This document shows positions 33,411 to 46,200 of a stretch of 64,000 bases of DNA, one piece after another. Both the position numbers and the translations under genes were made by a program. Every line of letters starts with the position of its first letter. Position 1 is the stretch's first letter. The notes beneath the pieces are model-generated. The model did not search any database. It saw only the letters and a program-made list of their open reading frames with translations, and was not told where the DNA came from. Source of the stretch: Hydrangea macrophylla (taxonomy: Eukaryota; Streptophyta; Magnoliopsida; Cornales; Hydrangeaceae); assembly GCA_033977485.1 (NCBI GenBank), contig CM066982.1:13259218-13323217 (forward strand). The letters are read 5' to 3'.

Positions 33411-34030
33411 CATACGGACCGCTCTGGTGACATTTCAACAGTTTGCCTTTTTGCTCCTTCTTATTCTTTCTTTTAATCCATATGCATATTGATTGCATGC
33501 TTTCAAAACCTGAAATAAGATGAAAATAATAATAAAACTAATAGATACCAGTTACTCGGGATTAACAAACATAATTTAGGAGCTATAAACGGGAACTATT
33601 GGTTCCCGATCAGCTGCTGCCGACATAGAGTTGGAAAACTGGCTAAACGAGTCGCTCGAGTGGACCGCTCCGGTGACATTTCAGTATTACTTGGTGTTTT
33701 GCTCCTTTTTTATGCATCCTTTTAAGGATTACTCTTGGAGCACATAAGAATCTTATATAAACAAGATACTCTTCTGGTGGGGTCCACGGTTCACAGTGTC
33801 TATAGAGTCCAGAGAAAAGAGAGATAGACACATATAGTTTATGTATATTATTTATGTGAGATTCTTATGTGCCCCAAGAATTATCTTTTTTTAATGATTG
33901 CATGCTTTCAAAACTTTGAAATAAGACGAAAAGAATAATAAAACTAATAGATAACAGTCACTCGGGATTATCAAACATAAATTAGGAACCATTCGTCTGC
34001 TTTGATCGGCTGCTGCCTGACATAGAGTTA
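33411..34030. repeat. Tandem duplication of about 250 bp, second copy interrupted by a MITE
   Basis: GGACCGCTCTGGTGACATTT to GACATAGAGTTGGAAAACTGG (33417-33640) is repeated as 33660-34025 (shared GCATGCTTTCAAAAC, AATAAAACTAATAGATA and ACATAGAGTTAGAAAACTGG). The second copy is split by 33727-33885, whose ends GATTACTCTTGGAGCACATA and TATGTGCCCCAAGAATTATC form an inverted repeat, as in a MITE. Confidence 0.7.
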
Positions 34031-34494
34031 GAAAACTGGCCGCTTTAATTTAGAAAATAAACTGACTTTTTGCTTAAACTTCCACAGAAGCTGGTAGAGC
34101 AAAGGCTAATTATATATACAAGATTGATTTTTCGCCTTAGTTTTTGCAAATACACATATTATCAGGTCTTAGATTGTATCAACCCCAAACAAGTTGTTTC
34201 AATGTTTAGTTTCTATCAACTTTTGAGACATGGGTTCAACAAGAAACGTATATTCAATATAGAAGGTTTAAGATTAACAATTCTTCTCGATTTGCATTTC
34301 AGTTTTGACGTTGCTTTTCATAAGAACTATATAGAAAATAAGAGTGAGATTCAATTTGATCCTATTTTCTGCTTTCCGAAACAGCCCCATGAGGCTCTAA
34401 AATCATGTTAAGTGATCACCATGTGTTTGAAACTTTGAAACAGTAATTTTAGTAGAGAATAGCTCAAAAACGTACCTGATCAAGCTCTAATACT
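34031..34494. other. Intergenic DNA, nothing recognised
   Basis: An open stretch near 34070-34411 has no recognisable family features and is probably chance. Confidence 0.4.
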
Positions 34495-36185
34495 ATTTAC
34501 ATGCATTGGGTATTTTCAGTACAAGCCTATCTATCATCCTCCAATACCGGTCCCACCATTTCTCTCCCATCCAATATAGGATCAAGAATTAATAATCCCC
34601 AAAGACCAATTGCATAGCCAATAAGCACAACTAGGTAGAACAACACAATATGCTTCCCATCCTCAACATCATATATGTATCTGATGAATTATTCTTGTAG
34701 CAGTTAGGACCATCAGGCATGCCGCACAAAAATTTATTCCAAACATATCCTGACCCATCTCCAAAAAGTGTATCAAAGTGCATTCCTTTAGGAAATTTCC
34801 CACTCAATTAAGTTGTTGTACGTAGGACAAATTCAAATATGAGAGATAGTCCACGGTAGTCAATGTACGTTATCGGAATCTCTCCAATCAAATTGTTGAA
34901 TCTAAGATCGAGCGACTCCAACAAGACCATTTTGCCCATGCTCATTGGTATCTCACCCGAGAGATTGTTATGTGAAAGATTTAGCAGCCCTTGTAACAAT
35001 CCTATTTCCTTCGGGATTTTACTTGTCAAGGAATTGCATGATAGATCAACTCAAGTAGAGTCAGTGAAGACCACATCAAGTTCATATGACCATCCTTTGG
35101 TAACCAATGTTAATTAGTTCCACGCCGCTAGCTATACATTGATATTAATTGAGATCATGAGACCTATAACAGTTCTTGTAGGTCGACTCTTCAACTTTTT
35201 CAAACCATTCAGTTCACCAGGAATTGCACCAGAAAGGTTGTTCTTCGAGAAACCAATAAATTGAAGGTTAGCTAAATCTTTTATCTCTGCTGGAATTGAT
35301 CCGGTAAAAGAATTTAATTCCAACACTAGAATACGAAGCTTTTGAAGATTTCCAATGAAATGGGGAATCTCTCCTTCAAAACTATTATTCCCAAGATTTA
35401 GAACCTCCAAATTTTGAAGTTTTTGGATGAAAGTTGGAAAAGGGCCATCAAAATGACTACCATGTAGTTGTAAATAGCTCATGTTCTTGGCACCCTTAAG
35501 TTCATCTGGAATTTTTCCGCTAAGATTGTTCCAAGCAAGGTTTGGAGAGATCAGGGATGAACAATTTCCTAGACTAGGTGGGACCCTCCCGGAGAGACTA
35601 TTGTTCGAAAGATCGAGAAGCATTAGAATATTTTTAATGACAAAAGGAGGACGGGATAGCACCAAAAAGCTTATTTCCTGAAAAGAACAAGTACCTAATG
35701 TTCTGTAGCTTTCCAACTTGTGTTGGTACATAGTCTGTGAAACCATTCATTGATAAATCAAGAACTTCTATGGTCTTTGGGAGAGTAGGAATAGGCCATT
35801 CAAGTCGGTTCCCGGCTAAATTTAGTGTTGTGGTCTAAAAAAATGACTGAAGTGTAATACTTGGTGGAACAATTCCATGTAAATTGTTGAAGGAAAGGTC
35901 TAAGTACCCGAGTTTTGGTAGATTGAGCAGCCAAGATGGTATTGTTCCTGATAGCCGATTTTTGGCCAAATTTAAAAATTCAAGCTGGGTAAGATTTGAT
36001 ATAAAAAGTGGTATATCTCCTCCAATATCACATGAACTCAATTCCAATACTATTGGCTGAAAATTTGGTGGGAATGCACGTTGGCCTATTTTCACGGTTA
36101 GCCCACTCGATCCTAAGCCAATTTCATATGGATTCGATGTTGAAAAAAATGCGTCTTCCAATTGGCGGAAATTCTTCTAAAAGTC
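34495..36185 (-). pseudogene. LRR receptor-like protein, C-terminal half, broken
   Basis: On the minus strand the reading frames run in order through extracellular LRRs (LELSSCDIGGDIPLFISNLT, LNLAKNRLSGTIPSWLLNLP, LDLSNNSLSGRVPPSLGN, LNLGNNSFEGEIPHFIGNLQ, LNLSHNNLSGEIPMSMGKM). A short tail follows (YVWNKFLCGMPDGPNC, then GEKWWDRYWRMIDR near 34520-34560), typical of receptor-like proteins without a kinase. Several frameshifts and stops separate the pieces (near 35826, 35730 and 35040). The 5' half is missing: similarity ends at about 36185, where retrotransposon LTR sequence begins. Intact members act at the plasma membrane in defence or development. Confidence 0.8.
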
Positions 36186-36189
36186 ACCC

Positions 36190-36959
36190 GAATAGATCTT
36201 CAAAGTGTGTACTAGACACTTTCCTAAATACAATATTCGACCCCACCAGATATGGTAATTGGTATGCAACTGTGTATTTTGCGAGTTTGTATTCAAGATA
36301 CTATGAAGCAAACATTGTCTGCAAAATGCACTATTGAAGACAGCCTAGAATTATCACTGATATTTTTCAACCAAAACTGTTTTCTATTACTGCAGTTAAC
36401 AGAATACAGTAAAATATATTTATACGAAACTGTTCAAGGACAGAGAGAAACTAAATTGGAAATATTTGTTTTGCAATGAGAGAGAGACACTATCATCCGT
36501 TGTAGTCTGTCTTCGGGCATGTTCCTTTTATATAAACGTACAAATGCCAAAGCACCCAATCCCATGGCGCGTCGAATAAGATTGTTTGGAACTGCTTCAT
36601 TACACCGAACAAGATTTAAACTGTTTCATGGCACCGAATAGTGATTCAAATGCCTTTGACAACTTTTACATCAATAGGTGTCTATTAGATGTACTTGACA
36701 ACCTGTGAAAATGTGTAAGGTTGTATAGCAACATATATATACCGATTGATCACAGGAGCACATTTGTGCTTTAAATACAAGGAAAATTATATAGTGCTTC
36801 TCGCGTGCACTAAATAAACATTTCATTCCCCTACGATCTTGATCGCACGACTATATATATTTCTCATTTATAAAACAAGCTCCCTCACACAAGATAAACT
36901 TCATTATACAAAACAAGTTTCCCAATTTCATTTGCCCTTATTTTAAAAATTCTCCAACA
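36190..36959 (-). mobile_element. Copia 3' LTR (minus strand)
   Basis: On the minus strand a purine-rich tract (TGGTGGGGGA) is immediately followed by TGTTGGAGAATTTTTAAAAT, a standard polypurine-tract/LTR start. A TATATAAAAGG promoter-like box lies near 36524-36534. The LTR runs down to about 36190, where it abuts the receptor-like-protein remnant. The exact inner end is not certain. Confidence 0.6.
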
Positions 36960-37511
36960 ATCCCCCACCATTTTTAAAATAAATTTTGAAAATCCGGTTG
37001 TAAGATTTATGTATCAGTAAAGGTGTCTTGCGACTTGAACCATTTACCTTGTGAAAACTCATCAAAGTTGATCAGGAGAGCTTAGTAGATAAGTCTTTGA
37101 ACTGGCAATCCATATTGACCAACCGGACTTATCTCCACGCACAAATCTTTATATCAGTGAATATTTATACAAGCCGACACATGAATTAGGCCTTGTGTCT
37201 GTTCCTTGATTTCGTGAGTGCTCTAGAGTCAAGCTTGGGATGCATAGGAAGCGGCACCACTTTCACACTCGTATAGGTAGACTTATCAGAAGTGTCCCTG
37301 TAACTAAGACACTCCAACACAATTGTTATAAGTCTATTAAGAGCTTAGTAGCTCAGCCTCCTCCTTATTACTTTACAGGTACCAAACACTTATCCTTGGG
37401 AAGATTATATATGTATATATATTATTTAAAGCGCTTGCAATCATGGCATATGATGTACTTTACTCGTTGAACCTAAGGACTTGAAATGTCAAGTGTCAGG
37501 TTGAGTTTCCA
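36960..37511. other. 3' untranslated region of the Copia element
   Basis: Non-coding sequence between the pol end and the polypurine tract. Confidence 0.5.
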
Positions 37512-40190
37512 TCAAGAGTGACCATGTTCGTTGGGCTTTAGTCCCATCCCTACCGATGTCTTAGACACCAAATTCCTTGCAAGTCCTTTTGTGAATGGAT
37601 CTGCCAAATTTTGGCAAGACCTCACATAATCCACAGTTATTATACCATCCATGAGCAATTGTCTCACATAACTGTGCCTAAGTCCAATGTTTCTGGACTT
37701 ACCATTATACATTTTACTATAGGCCCAAGAAAGTGTAGACTCACTATCACAACGGATAGATATAGGATGCATAGGTTTAGGCCAAACTGGATTTCTAAAA
37801 GTAAATTCCTTAACCATTCTGCCTCTTTACCACTTGCAGCTAATGCTACAAATTCAGCAACCATGGTAGAGTCAGCTATACAAGTCTGTTTCTTGGATCC
37901 CCAAGAGATAACTCGCCTACCAAGAGTGAATATCCATCCACTCGTTGATGAATGATCTTCCCGCTCAGAAATCCAACTAGCGTCTGAATTAATATCCTTC
38001 TAAAATCGAAGGATAACCACAATAAGATATTCCATAACTCATGGTTCCTTTTAAATACTTTAAAATTCTATATATCACATGCCAATGTAGTTGACTAGGA
38101 TTACTAGTATATCTACTATGTTTACCTACAGCATAAGCTATATCCGGCCTAGTATATGGCATACATTAAGCTACCAATAACCCGAGCATATTTTAATTGT
38201 GAAACTGCTCTACTAGTGTTAGGAAACAATCTTATTTGTGATTCAAAAGGTGTGCTAACAGGTGTACAATCAAACTGATTAAACTTCTTTAAGATCTTTT
38301 CAATATAATGCGATTGCGTGAGAACAATGTTTCTATCTTGTCTTATTATTCTCATGCCTAAAATAACATTGGCCACACCCATATCTTTCATTTCAAATTT
38401 AGATGACAAAAGGCGTTTAGTATCATTAATACTATCTAAATCAGTACCAAGAATAAGCATGTTATCCACATATAAGCATATAATAACACATCTACCATTA
38501 TTAAACTTGCTATAAACACATTTATCAGATTCATGAATTTTGAAACCATTAGATACAACAACCATATCGAATTTTTCATGCCATTGCTTAGGTGCTTGTT
38601 TAAGACCATAAAGTGACTTAACTAATTTACATACTTTCTTTTCTTGTCTAGTCACAACAAAACCTTCAGGTTGTTCCATGTAAATTTCTTCTTCCAAATC
38701 ACCATTTAAAAAAGCAGTTTTTACATTCATTTGGTGAATTTCAAAATTATGAATAGAAGCTAAGGCAATCAAAACTCGAATAGTAGATGTTCTAGCTACT
38801 GGTGCATATGTGTCAAAATAATCTATTCCTTCCTTTTGTGTAAAACCTTTATCTACTAACCTAGCTTTGAATTTATCAATAGTTCCATCAATTTTCTTTT
38901 CTTTTCGAAAATCCATTTACACTTGATAGGTTTTGAACTTGGTGGTGAATCTGTCAACACCCAAGTGTTGTAACCCATTATTGAACCCATCTCATCATTA
39001 ATAGCCTCTTTCCAAAAGGCAGCATCCTGAAATGTTTGAGGCTCCGATTCAATAGTTAAAGAAAGAGCAATTTGTTCACAATGTGAATCTCTAGTGCCCT
39101 CAACTAGATATACTACAAAGTTTGGGCCAAAGGACTTCTCCTTTCTAGCTCTTTTACTTCTCCTAGGTTCTTCTTGTTCATCATTTTCAATTTCCTTAGA
39201 ATTTGAAGATTTTCCTATTTCAATTGTATCATGCAATTTAGGAATAGTACTAAATCTGTTTTCATAAAACATGGCATCCCTAGATTCAATAATAGTATTT
39301 ATTTCAACATATTCATTTGGTTCACATACTAGAAATCTATATGCCTTACTATGTTGTGTATATCCCAAGAAAATACATTCAATTCCTCTTTCACCTAATT
39401 TCTTCCTTTTAGGTTCAGGTAATCTAACAATGGCCCAACAACCCCAAACTTTCAAATAATTTAAATTAGGTTTCTTTTTCTTCCAAAATTGATAAAGTGT
39501 TTCTTTTAGATTTTTAGAAGGAATTCTATTCAAAATATAACATGTAGTTAACATAGCTTCACCCCAAAAACCTTTACCTAAACCGGAATAAGAAAGCATA
39601 GCATTAACCATTTCAGTCAGTGTCCTATTTTTTCTTTCTACTACTCCATTCTGTTGTGGTGTTTAAGGCGCAGTAAATTCATGTATGATACCAACACCCT
39701 GACAATATTTAGGAAAGTGATATTCACCTCCCCTATCAGATCTAAGACATTTTATTTTAGTATCACATTGATTTTCTACTTCATTTTTATACATAATAAA
39801 TTTATCTAGAACTTCATCCTTAGCATTCATAAGATAAACATGACAATATTTAGAGAAGTCATTAGTAAACGTAACAAAGTATTTTTTTACCACCTCTAGT
39901 AGGAGTGCTATGCATGTCACATACATCACTATGTACTAATTGCAACAAAGTAGAAGATCTTTCAACTTTAGGAAATGGAATTCTAGTTATTTTGGTTTGC
40001 ATGCATACTTTACATTTTTCATTCATATCATTTTCATATCTAGGAATTAAATTCAATGTAACCATGTTATCCATTTTCGTAGTATTAACATGTCCTAAGC
40101 GATTATGCCTTAAAGAAAGATAATCAACCATATAAGCAGATATATTCATTTTATTAATAATATTGAGCCTAAATATGCCCTCATACATAT
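37512..40190 (-). pseudogene. Ty1/Copia pol remnant: integrase, reverse transcriptase, RNase H
   Basis: Minus-strand order is pre-integrase zinc region (YLSLRHNRLGHVNTTKM, CKVCMQTK, 39900-40140), integrase core (FTNDFSKYCHVYLM, LRSDRGGEYHF, FWGEAMLTTCYILNRIPSK; 38860-39930), reverse transcriptase (MNVKTAFLNGDLEEEIYMEQ, KSLYGLKQAPKQWHEKF, CLYVDNMLILG with its YVDN catalytic box; 38149-38920) and RNase H ([21 protein letters not shown]; 37512-37870). The order integrase before RT identifies Copia. The frame is broken at about 39665 (TAA), 39880, 38880 and 38155-37870, so it is defective. It lies between two receptor-like-protein pseudogenes. Confidence 0.9.
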
Positions 40191-41193
40191 AATCTAGGAA
40201 CTTTGTTTTAGTCCATATAGTACCATAATTTGTAATGATGATGGACAATGACTGTGCCCAATCTTCAATAGCGGCTATCAGGTCTCTAAATGGTACATTA
40301 GTAAGGTTGAAATAAGTACTATTCTGGGCTATTGGGTACTTATGGTTATCATCTCTCCTGGCTTCTACTGGTTCAGGAGTTGATTCTGAAGTAGAGGATT
40401 TGTCTACTTTAGCTTTTCCATCCTCCCCTGCTTGAATAAATTCGTCCAAAAAAAACTCATCCATTCCAAAATCACCAAAATATTTTGGGTCTAAGGGTTC
40501 ACTAGCTTTTCTTTTTCCCTTAGGAGTTGGGGTTTCATCCTCATTGGTTTCATTTGAGGACTCTTTTGAAGAGGATGATTGACTATCACCATCTGATAAG
40601 ACATTTATGGAATATTCAAAATGCCTTAATAATTCCTCATATTGCAGAGGAGTGTCTCTTATCTGCATTATTATCTTATTTCTTTCTTCAACAGTTAAAT
40701 CTGGGTCTTTATATAGTTGACGCCAGTAATCTAGGATTTCGACGATATTCTCATACTCAGTCCTATTATAGGATTTTTCTTGTAACATCATAATATCTTC
40801 AGATCCATAATATAATCGAGAGATTTTATTATCACCTGGATTATTCATACAATTATCTATTTTTTCGTTAGTTGGTTTTTTCAAACATTTGATTAAAAGA
40901 CTAATATGTTTTTTTGTTTCTTTTTCCAGATCAATATTAGTAATAGATTCAAGATTATCTATCTTGTGATCTCTTGAAGTTACTACTGACTCTAAATAGT
41001 TTTGGTTTATTTGTTGGATTTTTTCTAGTTTAGAAAAACAATAGCACATAATATCCGTTATACTATTTAAACTTGAACACACACTACCTATTGTAGCTGA
41101 TTCTTTTTCAATATGAAGTGCATGATCATATGAGTCATTTATATATTCTATAGTTTTTCCTACACACGTTGCTGTCGTATACTTATCTGTCAA
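40191..41193 (-). pseudogene. Gag/capsid-like ORF fused to the Copia pol
   Basis: An open frame of about 330 residues: a charged, coiled-coil-like first half (KLEKIQQINQNYLESVV, LDYWRQLYKDPDLTVEER), an acidic Ser-rich linker and a basic KGKRK patch, then NSTYFNLTNVPFRDLIAAIE and DWAQSLSIIITNYGTIWTKT. It passes without a stop into the Copia pre-integrase region at about 40190. The second half recalls capsid-type regions of plant reverse-transcribing elements, possibly including pararetroviruses, but no zinc knuckle (CX2CX4HX4C) is present and the assignment is uncertain. A chimera by template switching or deletion is the simplest reading. Confidence 0.5.
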
Positions 41194-41493
41194 TATGGAA
41201 ATTTCTTTCTCAAGCTTAGTAATTGTCTAGTGCCTAAGACCTCCCAAGAGTTCACAAAAGACCTGAACAAGCCTAACTACGGCAACAAAACGATCATGAA
41301 CGGTCGGGTATATGGGCTCTGACAACTAATAATAAAGAGAAATAACAACCGTAAGAACAGAATAATATAAGCAAGTAAGATGTATATAGAGAAGATATAA
41401 ACAAAGTGAATACTCATAAGAATGCTATATAGATCTTCAATATATCTTACAGATAGAGCACTGATGCTATGGACTCTTACAGCTCTGATACCA
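41194..41493 (-). other. 5' leader with tRNA-Met primer-binding site
   Basis: On the minus strand TGGTATCAGAGCT (41481-41493), complementary to the 3' end of plant initiator tRNA-Met, follows directly after LTR-like sequence. About 290 nt of non-coding leader precede the gag-like ORF. Confidence 0.7.
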
Positions 41494-41820
41494 ATTACAT
41501 AAAGAGTGCAGAAGAAGACGAAGAAGTAGTATGAAAATAGTTACACACAAGAAGAGTCAAAAAGTATTGATTATATGGAGAGTTAGTTGATCCCCATAAT
41601 ACAAACCTAAGTCTCCTTATATAGACTTACAAAGAGTCTACTATTGTGGACTTCAAATGACAAATTTTACCTCAAGTTGATAAATTTTGAACCATTTGCT
41701 AATCTAAAACTAACAAGAAAACCAATAGGCCACTATGCTATAAACATGTAGCTGCTATAATATAGATTCCATGAAAATCTGACAAAGACCTATTGATCTA
41801 CCAATTCTTCTCACACAACA
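41494..41820 (-). mobile_element. LTR of a second retrotransposon (minus strand)
   Basis: It starts TGTTGTGTGAGAAGAATTGG at 41820 (minus), has a TATATAAGG box at about 41615-41623, and ends at the primer-binding site. Its sequence is unrelated to the LTR at 36190-36959, so the two flanks of this retroelement region do not belong to one element. Confidence 0.6.
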
Positions 41821-42233
41821 GTGAAGAAATTTATACTTATAATATGAAGGTTGGAGCTTTTCGGGGTATCTTTTTTTTTTTTTTGTAGGTGGGGGGGGGG
41901 GGGGGGGTTATGACTGGGAATAAACTTAACCTTAGAGCGGATGATTCGGATATACACTTATGTGATTATGGTAAGATGCTTTCTGGTTTTGCACTCATCA
42001 TGTATTCAATTACTCGAGATTGTAAAGAATTGCAGAAAGTGTGCACCAGAGGAGAGTTTTTGGATTTGGTTTTGAAAGTTGTGTAAGATTATCAAGTTCC
42101 AAATTGTTATCTGTTTCGCAAACTAAGGACAGGACTAAGTGGGATTTGACTAATAGTCCATTTTTATTCGATAGTCCACCATTTGTATACGCTTAAGCAC
42201 GGGGAACTAATATTCCATTTTAACTAAATAGCT
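41821..42233. other. Intergenic DNA with poly-G tract
   Basis: Poly-T and then 17 G at 41891-41907. No gene is supported. Confidence 0.5.
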
Positions 42234-42632
42234 GTGAAGCACTTACTCTTCGAAAAGGCTACCGCACCCATGCACACTTAGTGCTGACCTGTGTGTGGAT
42301 TCTTTGAGTTCTTGTGGAGTGTGGCTATGGCTTTTTTGTAGTGTTCTTTTGGGAAAAAAAAAATGCAAGTTCTTCATACAATTTTGGAAACTTTGGATGT
42401 TTAAAAGAGAAATACTCCTATAAAGTTATAATAACAATTACCTAGGGTATACACTAATGCACTTATAATTATAAAATAATTTGTATATACTATTATATAA
42501 AAATTAATTTTTATTATTTTATCTAAGTACTCCCGCCGCACCCGTGTCCTTACTTTTTGAAAAGTTAGCGAATCCCTTGCACCCACATCCCCTTACCCGA
42601 ATCCCAACACCAACACCAACACCAGTGCTACC
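42234..42632. repeat. Unclassified interspersed repeat, copy 2
   Basis: Direct copy of the repeat at 19838-20215. Shared anchors are CTCTTCGAAAAGGC, GATTCTTTGAGTTCTTG, TAGGGTATACACTAAT and GTGCTACCTAG. Confidence 0.7.
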
Positions 42633-43237
42633 TAGCTAAATAGTCAACCATTTTCTCCCCATGGAGGATGTGTTATTCTTAGTCCTCTTTACAGTTAAGG
42701 GTATAAGTAATGCCCCTCAATCCTGTCCACAAAACAAACAAGAAGTCCCTAAAGGTAGGGAAGACATTAATTCCTTGTGCTCTTACACAAAAATAATAGT
42801 AGAAGCTAGGGAATTTGAATTGCAAAATGAAAGAAGTTTGTGTAATTTTCTTTTCCTCCTAATTTCCTTGGTAACCAGAAAAAGTAATGTACATTCTTTT
42901 GTTTTTTTTTTTCCTAAATCCATGAACCAAACAGAGCCTAAACCTACCCAACCAATGCAGTTTTCTTCCCAACCAGATAGATCACTATCAAGCTGGGTGT
43001 CTATTTAACTGTTTTTAATATTTCTTTCGTGCCTAAAAAAAAAAGGAATTGATCGAGCCCTGCAACATCTCACCTTACACAACCATATGTATGTACTATA
43101 GAATTGAGCATATATTTGCTCATGAATTCCACTATTCATATGTAAATAGTTATTTTACCGACCTTCACTAGATCTGCTTAGTTTGTTTCTATACCATCTA
43201 ATAATCTTTTATAAGACAGCAACGTACCATACAAGAG
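42633..43237. other. Downstream region of receptor-like pseudogene 2
   Basis: A decayed Tourist-like MITE right end (ATCCATGAACCAAACAGAGCC) lies near 42917-42938. Nothing else is recognised. Confidence 0.5.
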
Positions 43238-46200
43238 CTATGCTATCCTGAAGAACCGGAAATAGGCTATTCTCCATGATTCTTTTACCCAAAGTGTGAC
43301 GCAAACGCCACAAAGCCCAACAACAAATCTTGATGCCATGCTGACATAAAACCAAAACATTTCAGAATCATTTCCTTCATCACCATCTTCTAAACCTCCT
43401 CCGATTGAACTAGGTACTTTGGATGTATCATCATCACCTGGGCACCTAGTTGGAAAAGGAAGTCTACATAATAGAGGATTACCCTCATAGATAGACAAGT
43501 CATTGAGTGTTTGGAGTTGATTTCCTGACGGTACCCTTCCACTCAAGTTGTTACGAGATAGGTTCAAGTAACTCAACGAGGTTAAATTCGACAAGATTGG
43601 TGGGATGTGTCCAGAAAGATTGTTGTTTGAAACATCAAATGTTTCTAACCATCGGAAGTTTCCAATCTTCTTAGGAATGCTTCCAGTTAGGTGATTCCTC
43701 GAAAAATTTAAGGTACCTAATGCAATGAGATTTGTAATCTCTTCAGGGATTTCACCTATTAGGCTGAAAGATCAATGCTCTTGACATATTTAAGAGTTTT
43801 TGTATATACAAGTTCTCTTCCTTTTGCCACCACAATCACTTCCTCGTCGTAGTAGTCAAAGTGCCCCTTTGCTTCGAAAAACCCAAAAACGTGGAACTCC
43901 ATTCTGCAGCTATTATCGTAAATCAAAGCAGTCAAGTTTCCCAAACAACTTGTAATAACCCCAGAAAGATTGTTGTGTGCAAGATCTAGGATTTGAAGAA
44001 CTGGAAGATTGCACCATTCTCGGGGGATGTTTTCAGTAAAGGAGTTGGATCTAAGCGTATGATCCAAAACGAAGTCACATTCTCTCCCACCCACAAGGGT
44101 AAAGTCCCCGAGAATCTATTTTCTCCAAGTTCAAAAGTCTTCAATGCCGAACAGTTTTTCAGTGATATAGGAATCTCTCCGTCTAGATCATTGTTATTCA
44201 ACATTAGTAGATTGAGCCTCGTTAGAGAATCTATTGAACTTGGAATATTACCAGAGAGATTGTTGTTCGCGACATCCAGTACCCACATTCATTCCATCAG
44301 TTTGGGATTGTCCCGTTTAAATGGTTTGTCCGAAGGGAAAGTACTTCCAAACTAGTCAGTGTGCAGATTGAAGATGGGATCATGCCACTAAGATTGTTCT
44401 TCGATAGAAACAAATTTACTAATTGCAGCATCAGTTTGCTAATATTCATTGGAATTGATCCCGAAAATGAATTGCTCTAGAGAGAAAAAAGGAGTGCATT
44501 AGTGGACCAAAAAGGGATAGGACCCTCAAAGTGACTATAACTCAAATCGATAGCTCTTGTATTTGGCAATTCTAACCGCTGTGGCAGCTTTCCTTTGATT
44601 TGGTTGTTGGAGAGATCCAAATAGTTGAGTTGAGAACTGATTTTGGAGAACCATTCCTTGGGTATGGTATCCGCAATGCCAACATTATTGAGGATCACAA
44701 ATGTCAGTTTACTCTGAACTTGAAGCCATACCAGTAATCTTGGACCTACTAGACAGTTTTGGAGATTCAATAATTTGAGCCGAAAAGTTCGAACCCATTC
44801 ATATGTCATGTTGAAAACAAACGTCTTGATTGAGTTTGTTCTTAGTTTTAAGCCTCTTAATCTTGTGAGATTCATCATATGGGCTTTTGTTATAACTCCT
44901 TCCCAAGAATTTTTTGAAAGATACAAAACTGCAAGGTTCGAGAGTTGCCCAAAACTTTGTGGAATCGTCCCATTCATCCGATTGTCAGAGATGTCGAATT
45001 CTTCAAGGTATGTCAAACTTCCTATAGATTTGGAATCGAACCCCAAAATGCGTTCGAGGAGGGGTGAAGTATTTGCAGATTAAAAACTTTTCCAAATGAG
45101 TCAGCCAATTCACCTTCCAGTCTGTTAAAACTTAAATCCAAAAAAGTGAAGCTATTATTAGGACAGCCCGAGAAACCACTCAAAAGTTCATCAATCCCAC
45201 CACTGAAATTGTCTCCTGAAAGGTCCAAGTGCTATATATAGCTTACAAAGTTTTCCCAAAAATCTTGGTAGTTGACCTTGAATATTCTCATTTTTAGACA
45301 AATCAAGGTATTCCAAAGACACCATGTTCACAAAATCATCAAAAACTTTTCCGAATGAATCAGACAATTCACCTTCCATAAGGTTATGACGTAAATTCAA
45401 AAAAGTCAAGCTATTATTAGGACAGCTTGAGAAACCACTAAAAAGTTCATCAATCCCACCACTGAATTTGTTTCTTGAAAGGTCCAAGTGCTGTAACTTA
45501 CAAAGTTTTCTAAAAAATCTTGGTAGTTGACCTTGAATATTCTCATTGTCAGACAAATCAAGGTATTCCAAAGACACCATGTTCACAAAATCACTAGGAA
45601 TAGCACCACCAAAATAATTATACTAAGATCAAGTTTTTGAAGGCTTGTAAGATTAAAAAGCCAGTCGGGTATCGAAGAGTTGAATGAATTATGCGACATA
45701 TCAAGAACTGAAAGCAAGGTGAAGTTAATGACCGGGAGTGAAAGTGGTAGGCTTTGAAGTTGGCACGAGGGCACGTGTAACTCCTCAAGCAAAGGAATCA
45801 TATTAAGTGCTTGAAGCCAATCTTTTCCTAGTTTGACAACTTCCAAATCCAGGTACTTTAAAGAAGAAAGACCCGAGAGCCATTACAAATTCATAGAGCT
45901 TATAGTATCCAAATAATAGAGGGCTTGAAGATCAAGAATATTCAGTCTCAACAGATTTCCAAGATTTGATGGAATCTCCCCTCCAAATGATGAGAAAGAG
46001 AGATTGAGATACCTCATATTCTTGAACATACCGAAAAATGAAGGAATTTGAATTCCTTCAAAATCGTTCATGCTCATATCCAAATACTCCAAATATTTCA
46101 AGTTGAGCAAGGAAGAGCTTATCTCACCACCCAAATACGAACTTTTGTCCACAGCATCTGGGAATTGGTTTCTGAGATCGATCTTGACCACGTGTTGTGA

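Noticed and set aside
40191..41820. Integrated pararetrovirus
   Set aside because: A TATA box and a capsid-like stretch made this tempting, but the primer-binding site follows directly on an LTR-like end and the pol downstream is Copia-type, so a retrotransposon chimera is the safer call.
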